From: Isoetes taiwanensis
Taxonomy: Eukaryota > Streptophyta > Lycopodiopsida > Isoetales > Isoetaceae
Direction: 5' to 3'
Assembly: GCA_021234155.1 (NCBI GenBank)
Contig: JAJEKV010000017.1
Location: 9,117,525 to 9,181,524, forward strand
DNA length: 64,000 nucleotides
A program made the translations under genes and the position numbers. This document shows, one piece after another, positions 58,069 to 64,000 of this stretch. Numbering within the stretch: the stretch's first letter is position 1; every line of letters begins with the position of its first letter. Below the pieces are notes generated by a model. The model had not been told where the DNA came from and searched no databases. It saw only the letters and a program-made list of their open reading frames with translations.

Positions 58069-59040
58069 AGTTGTGGAAGGAGAATCAAGGGAGGTAGTGC
58101 AAAGCAGGCGAGAGAATGCCGGTTCAAGTGTTAAGAGTGCTTGTTTCATTATAAAGCTTGTGTCCTATATCCAACCGAAACCGACATAAGCACACTTGCT
58201 CTTCGAGGTGATCTTACCATTAAAGAAAAAATCCTTAATGTAGAAACGAAGGATGATCTTTGCAATATACAAAAACCAAGCGCTCTTATCCTCGCATTGG
58301 GACTTGGTACAAAGGCATATCATCACGTGTTGCATATATTTATGAACAAATGTTTTTTTAAGTGTCGCTATAAGGAGATGTGCTCTACCTTTTCTCATTT
58401 CTTGGAGTTCTTCATGCACGTGTCAGATGCTATGTGTGTTTGGTATAAGTCATTGGCACTGGTAGTTTTCTCGCTTAACAAAGATCGACTAAATGATCGT
58501 AAGAGTTGCTCTCTTAAGATTTCAAAGCTGCTGCAGGACTTCTAATAGTCTATATTACCTAGTTTAATACTTGTATTTAAGCATGTAGTTCAAAAAGTCA
58601 CTTGTAAGAGAACGTTTGCACCAAGAATTACTTTGGTTAAAAATGAGTCTGTGACATTGCAGCGAGCACTTTTTGAAGAAGGTTATATCTATATTGGAAT
58701 TCCACCTTTATACAAGGTATTTTCTCTATTCTTTTGCTTTTGATACATCCACGTTTTTTAACATCGGGTATGCCTTGCGGGGTTGAAAAAGGTAGACAAA
58801 TCTGGTATTACTACAATGAAAATGACTTACAAAATTCTTTGAAATCATTTCTTGTTGCTTTGAAGAAGCATGAGACTGAATAAGACATGCTTCATGCAAC
58901 GTGGGTTTGAGAGAAATGATGCCTCAACAATTATGGAACACCACAATGGATCCATCAAAGAGAATGCTAAAGCGATTAACTTTGGACAATGTAGTTGAAG
59001 CCAATGTGACATTTACCGAGTTGATGGGTGACAAGTTATC
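58069..59040 (+). pseudogene. DNA gyrase subunit B, C-terminal fragment, broken
   Basis: Plant gyrase B is nuclear-encoded and works in plastids and mitochondria. Readable pieces in order: VVEGES with GGSAKQARENA in the next frame (58069-58130, the TOPRIM start EGDSAGGSAKQ), KEKILNVETKDDL and LILALGLGTK (58225-58315), then RALFEEGYIYIGIPPLYK (58663-58716, with CAG acceptor and GTATTT donor). Last come EKGRQIWYYYNENDLQNS (about 58787) and [16 protein letters not shown] with [17 protein letters not shown] and TELMGDKL (58904-59040). The TOPRIM DADVDG acidic motif is missing between 58315 and 58660. Frame changes and stops occur. At least one intron is kept, so it is a decayed genomic duplicate and not a retrocopy. 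Confidence 0.85.
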
Positions 59041-62011
59041 TTATATATTAGACTACACAGATAGATGGGCTTCAACTGTTCGACATAGTGACATTGGTAT
59101 TTCCGTGTAGAGCCCGTGAAGGAAACCGATTCTAAGCTCGAGGTTCTCTCGATAAATGTTGGGCACTTAGCGTTGACTACAACCGAATGATTTGAGAAAA
59201 TATGGCTGCAACTTATGCATGTTATAGATAAGAGCCAACATGTTACTCTCTACAATTACGTCATAAAAAAAAGAGAGCGGATAAGAGCCAACATGTTAAT
59301 TTCCACAATTACATCATAGAACACCGGCTTTATGACGGTCTTCTATATTTTGCTGTGCTTCTAAGCTTCGGGATAGTGATACTGATCGTGAATAGAGCCC
59401 ATTGAAGCAACATATTCATATAAAGGAGTACCATGCATTGCCTTATATTTGAAATGTGGAACCATTGAAGACGCCCTTCAAGTGCTTGACCGTCCGCATC
59501 GGCACAATATGATCTTTTATACGCTTATGTTTGTTTCATCAATTTGTTGTATCATCCATGTTAGTTTAGCTTTTATCTCTTAGCATAATCAGCTTTTCTA
59601 TCCAGTTCCATTAAGTTAGTATCTGGTTATGGCTTTTCCATCAATGCAGAATCTACCATTCATATTATGAAGAAACCGGTGTTTTTCATGATGGTTATAA
59701 GAACCCCGGTTATGAATGTTGTGATATTTCACGTGTATGTTCATGTTGGTAATTTTGCATTTGCATATGGATGTCATTACATTATGAGAAAGTCTAGCCA
59801 AGAGCATATGGAGGTCTGTGGGCTTTAACTTCCAAGTATTTCTTGCCCTTTACAAAGTTCAAACCACTATTTTAATGTGCTTTCCAAGAGCAAGTCAAGA
59901 TTGTTTTCATAGTTGGATGAATTTCAGTTTAGCTGATAATGGTTAGAATTGCTCATGGTTACCTATTAATTTGAAAATGCGAGAACTTCTGTTAGAGCAA
60001 CAATGCACCAAGAAAACGTTTTCTTGATGAAGCTACGGTTGAAGATACGGCCACTAAGCTATGGTATTGCATTATAGGCTAGAAAAATATCCAAACTACT
60101 CATTGAATATTATTTCTTTTTTCTTTACGACCATGGCATTTGTGCAAGTTTTAGTTATTAGGGATGTGGTGAAACATGAACTTTTAAGGCCACCAACAAG
60201 ATCACCCAACGGTGAAAATTCAATCAGGATTTGTTCTACATCCTTGCGAGAACACCAAGTCGTGCTCCTTACAGAGTCTTTTTGCATGTCAACCTTTCCT
60301 TATTTGGCTATCAAATTTATTACATACATCTATTATACCAAAATTTGTGCAAAATATTGAATTTAACTGCATTTTCACTCCAACCATGGAGGTAAGAATT
60401 TCTTTGTTCTAGCAAGTTGAAATTATGTTCTGAGCGGTTAACCTCTATTATGACGGGCAGTGTGAAATCGTAAAAGAGTTGGTCGTAGCTTTCTTCAACG
60501 AACCATTCATTTCTATCAAGACTCAAATCACTATAGCCTAATGGGACGTTGAGGCTCAGAATACCTGGCCAAGTGATAGGTTCATTGGAGAGTGTGCTTG
60601 GCCTTTCATAGTTTTTAGCTTGATTTTGCTTGGCCACAGCCTCTGGCGTGCTTTTTTGCTAGTTTTTGCATAATGCATAATGTTGAAAAAAGTGAGACAA
60701 GCTAAGGGAATATCAACGAAATCTTCGTGAATATTGATAAATGACATGGGGCAACTAAAGAAACATCATAGAGTTTTGAGAAAATTACGTAGCTCTTAAT
60801 GGAGTATCTTGGATGATGGATCTAAGAGGAAACTGATACTATTTTTATTGTTCCTTTCATAAATATTACACAATTTTGTCACACGTTGTTTCATATTTGA
60901 GACGCTAAGTAACAATAGAATTGTGTGACCCTCAAGAATCCAGATTCCTGAAGAATCGATATCTTTTATTAAGATTCTTGAAGATCGATCAACAATGTCT
61001 CTCAATTGGCAATCAAATCCATTTAGTTGCAATAGTTTGATGAGAATATTGATAGTTTATTACCATTCTTTTAATATATTGATGACACAGTTCTTAAAAA
61101 AAAATAAAAATTGATAGTTTATTTCTATGACCAACTAAGACAAAGGGATTGACATAGATTTATCAGAATTGTTTCGTCATTTACATAGCAATTTTGGAGA
61201 TGTTGACATTAAAATGGATGAAGTATAATTGTTTCCACCAATATTTGACTAGATTCTTTTAAGTTTCAAAGACGTCTCTTTTGTGGTTTCTCAATATGAG
61301 AGGTATTTGATAGATTCTTTTAAAGTTACGAAGACGTCTCTTCTCAATATGAGACGTGTTGACTTGAAGTTCATCAACTAATATCTAAAATAGATTAAGC
61401 AACTTTGTCAATCAAATAGAAGGTCTTGGTTTGAGGTATTGTTCATACTTTTGTTCAAAGAAACAAGATACGTATTGCTCATAAATTCTTCCTCAAAATG
61501 GGTCCATATAAAAAATAGAAGGAATTATTGAAAGCCCCAATAGCGGATCAAGGTTTAGTGGTTAAGGTTAAATCCATTATTTTAATCCTTCATCTAATGG
61601 TTTACATTGATATGGGTTGATCCACTATTGGAGAATTCGATCCATTTTGGAGGATCCACAATTCAACCATGGTCCACTATTAGTGACCATCCCCTAACAA
61701 TAAACAAGTTGATATCAATAACGTTGTTGGCAGAAACAAGGCAATAAAATAATGCGAACCGTCCATGATGTAGATGTAGCAGTGTATGGATTGTGATGTA
61801 TGGTGCCCGCGTTATTTTGAATGAGCCAAATGGAACGCTATTTTTAAAGGCGTTTGTCGACCTATCATTTTCTCACAACTACCCCTATGATTTCAATCCA
61901 GCAATCTTCTCCTTGCCGCCTTCAGCTGTAACGGAGGCGTATTCTCGAAGAATAAGCAAAGCTCTGCTTCAGAAATTATGTTTTGATCCAATTACCTGTC
62001 TGACTGAAAGC
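59041..62011. other. spacer and 5' region of the NEK gene
   Basis: No supported gene. The frame 60320-60637 (minus) is protein-like in composition but unrecognised. The segment from about 61790 is open upstream of the NEK start and probably includes its 5' leader. Confidence 0.4.
59227..59325. repeat. 53-bp imperfect tandem duplication
   Basis: GATAAGAGCCAACATGTTA followed by CACAATTAC-like sequence occurs twice, starting at 59227 and 59280. Confidence 0.75.
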
Positions 62012-63940
62012 ATGGATCAATATGAGGTAATGGAGCAGGTTGGACGTGGCGCATTTGGTTCAGCTACTCTGGTGCTTCATAAACATGAGCGAAAAAAGTA
62101 AGCTAAAAATTTGTACATGTTGGTTATCATATTGACATGATCATATGCAGGTATGTGCTGAAAAAGATCAGGCTTGCTCGTCAGACAGAGAGATGTCGTA
62201 AATCTGCACATCAGGAGGTAATGCCGATTCATGTTAACTAGTTTCTTTCCCTTCCTAAGCCGGCTGTTCATATAGATGGCCCTTATCTCGAGGTTGAGGC
62301 ATCCGTATATTTTAGATTATAAAGAGTCCTGGGTTGAAAAGGTGAGCCCCTGCTCTTTGATCTGTTGGCCATAATATAATCCAATGACGCTTTTCTGTGT
62401 TTCTCTGTAGGGCTGCTATATTTGCATTGTTACAGGATATTGCGAAGGAGGTGATATGTAAGTTGTGCAAACCTGTAAGAACCCAACCTGTTCTAGTCCC
62501 AATAGGGTTCTGTTTAAAATGTATTGAACTAGGTTGCTATATGATATTCAGGAACGAGCTGGTAAAAAAATCCAAAGGCATCGTCTTTCCCGAGGAGGTT
62601 AGATTACTTCATAGCAAAGATATTCCTAAGTGCTTTTGATATAGAATCAGAAATCTTGGTAATTTTGGCAGAAATTGTGCCGGTGGTTTGCCCAGCTTTT
62701 ATTGGCTGTCCATTACCTCCACTCAAACCATGTTCTACATCGGGACTTAAAGGTTGCTTAGTTCTTTTACAGGAATGCAGTTCAGGCGTTATTAGAATTC
62801 TAATGAATTTTCGTCTTGATTATATAGTGTTCAAATATATTTTTGACAAAAGATCAAGATATCCGGCTTGGTAAGTGCACATGCTCTTGTCCAATATAGG
62901 GGAGGAACAAATTATGTTTACCTTGAGATGATGAAGGGAATATGTTTGTACGATTTGTAGGGGATTTTGGACTAGCAAAAGCACTCAAAGTAAACGATTT
63001 AGCACAATCTGTAAGTAATTATTTGACAATGATATTCTTCCATTGGGAATGTTGTATGCCAATTGATAGACTAGCAAGAAGAAATAGGAATGCTGCAATA
63101 AACATTTTTTGTCCATTTGCAACCTGATGATGAGAATACGAGGAAGGCTGGATTTGAGAAACAAGAAGTATTGTCCAAACAAGAAGTATGGACAATACGT
63201 GAGGGAGTAGCACATGAAGTTGATTTTGAAGTTTCCTCTTCTTGTTATTGCCTATATAACTTTATGGTGTACCTTTAATTACAGATACCAGCTAGTTCGT
63301 TAAGTTTCTACCACTTTCTGTTTCTTGCACAACTTAGTTCCTGAGTAATAAGCATTTCCTATCAGCTTAACATTTACGGGACCAGCCTTGGATATTTGAT
63401 GATCATGTCATAGAATAATTACACTACCCAAATATTATTTGAGTCTGTCTACCACTAAGCCACCATCATACTGCAGGTTGTAGGTACTCCAAATTATATG
63501 TGTCCAGAGCTACTTGCTGATGTTCCATATGGATTCAAATCAGATATTTGGTCTTTAGGTGAGGAAAGCAGTGCAAACTTACAATATCTTCTATATGCAA
63601 CATGTGCATAATGTTGTGTATTGCCATTCAGGGTGTTGCTTGTATGAAATGGCTGCCCATAGACCTGCTTTCAAAGCATTTGTGAGTACTTGCTCCTGGT
63701 TGTTCAGGATTGCTAATTTTTAACTAGTTCATATATTTTTCAGGATATGCAAGCCTTAGTAAACAAAATAAATAACACAACTTGTGGTTCTTTGCCAAAC
63801 AATTATTCGAGTCATTTGTAAGCCACGTTCACTCCTGTAGGCATCCAGCTTTATAGTTTAATTTATCCAATGTTTCAATATTATGCAGGAAAGGACTAAT
63901 AAAGATTATGCTCAGGAAAAACCCAGACCATAGACCAACT
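62012..63940 (+). CDS. NEK-type Ser/Thr protein kinase, N-terminal kinase domain, partial at right edge
   Basis: NEKs (NIMA-related kinases) act on microtubules and, in plants, on directional cell growth. Twelve short exons with GT-AG ends and matching phases: 62012-62097, 62151-62217, 62276-62341, 62411-62457, 62552-62597, 62672-62752, 62828-62870, 62961-63010, 63477-63558, 63632-63681, 63744-63817, 63889-63940. Start [18 protein letters not shown] (glycine loop), then [15 protein letters not shown] (catalytic Lys, plant NEK hallmark), [54 protein letters not shown] and HVLHRDLK (catalytic loop). Next are [21 protein letters not shown] (Mg-binding DFG), [45 protein letters not shown] and [16 protein letters not shown]. 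Every kinase motif is intact, so this is a live gene. The C-terminal tail lies beyond the window. Confidence 0.95.
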
Positions 63941-64000
63941 GTAAGTCTGATCACTCATATGTCTTGTGTTACACGGGGTATAATATATGAAGAAAATTCT

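Overview
The window reads as nuclear DNA of a land plant. It holds pieces of plant-type genes (class A auxin response factor, respiratory burst oxidase, plant-type NEK kinase) in long AT-rich spacers full of retrotransposons of many ages. The sparse genes, small exons in small introns, many decayed gene fragments and several LINE families suggest a large-genome seed-free plant such as a fern. That placement is inference; the sequence alone does not fix the species.

Layout. 1-10 kb: mostly spacer, with two possible exons at the left edge, tandem repeats, a tRNA-derived SINE-like piece and a LINE 3' end. 10.9-12.3 kb: an intact intronless gene for a tail-anchored coiled-coil protein. 13-21 kb: decayed retroelements, including a Ty3/gypsy pol fragment on the minus strand abutting a LINE reverse transcriptase fragment and interrupted by a second LINE 3' end. 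21.5-30.3 kb: a segment bounded by two Helitron-type 3' ends on opposite strands, containing an eroded LINE and tandem repeats. 31.66-35.84 kb: a complete, very young LTR retrotransposon with copia-type primer sites and no visible gag-pol. It carries a 524-codon open reading frame largely derived from the host enzyme S-adenosylhomocysteine hydrolase. It lies about 30 bp from the splice donor of a respiratory burst oxidase gene fragment, in the antisense direction. 37.5-46.3 kb: a full-length L1-type LINE with perfect target-site duplications and a 2.25-kb internal tandem duplication. 47.1-47.5 kb: a broken Fic-domain gene. 48.8-51.5 kb: a 5'-truncated LINE on the minus strand with a 17-bp target-site duplication. 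53.4-54.2 kb: an auxin response factor pseudogene. 58.1-59.0 kb: a DNA gyrase B pseudogene. 62.0 kb to the right edge: a NEK kinase gene with all kinase exons intact, running off the window.

The genes form no operon or pathway; the common theme is mobile DNA acting on host genes. The most notable object is the SAHH-carrying LTR element. A second theme is a LINE family recognised by a conserved 3' hairpin and a GTGGACGTTAAAA-like core, followed by a different short tandem repeat tail at each locus. All calls come from reading translations and splice sites by eye; no database search was run.
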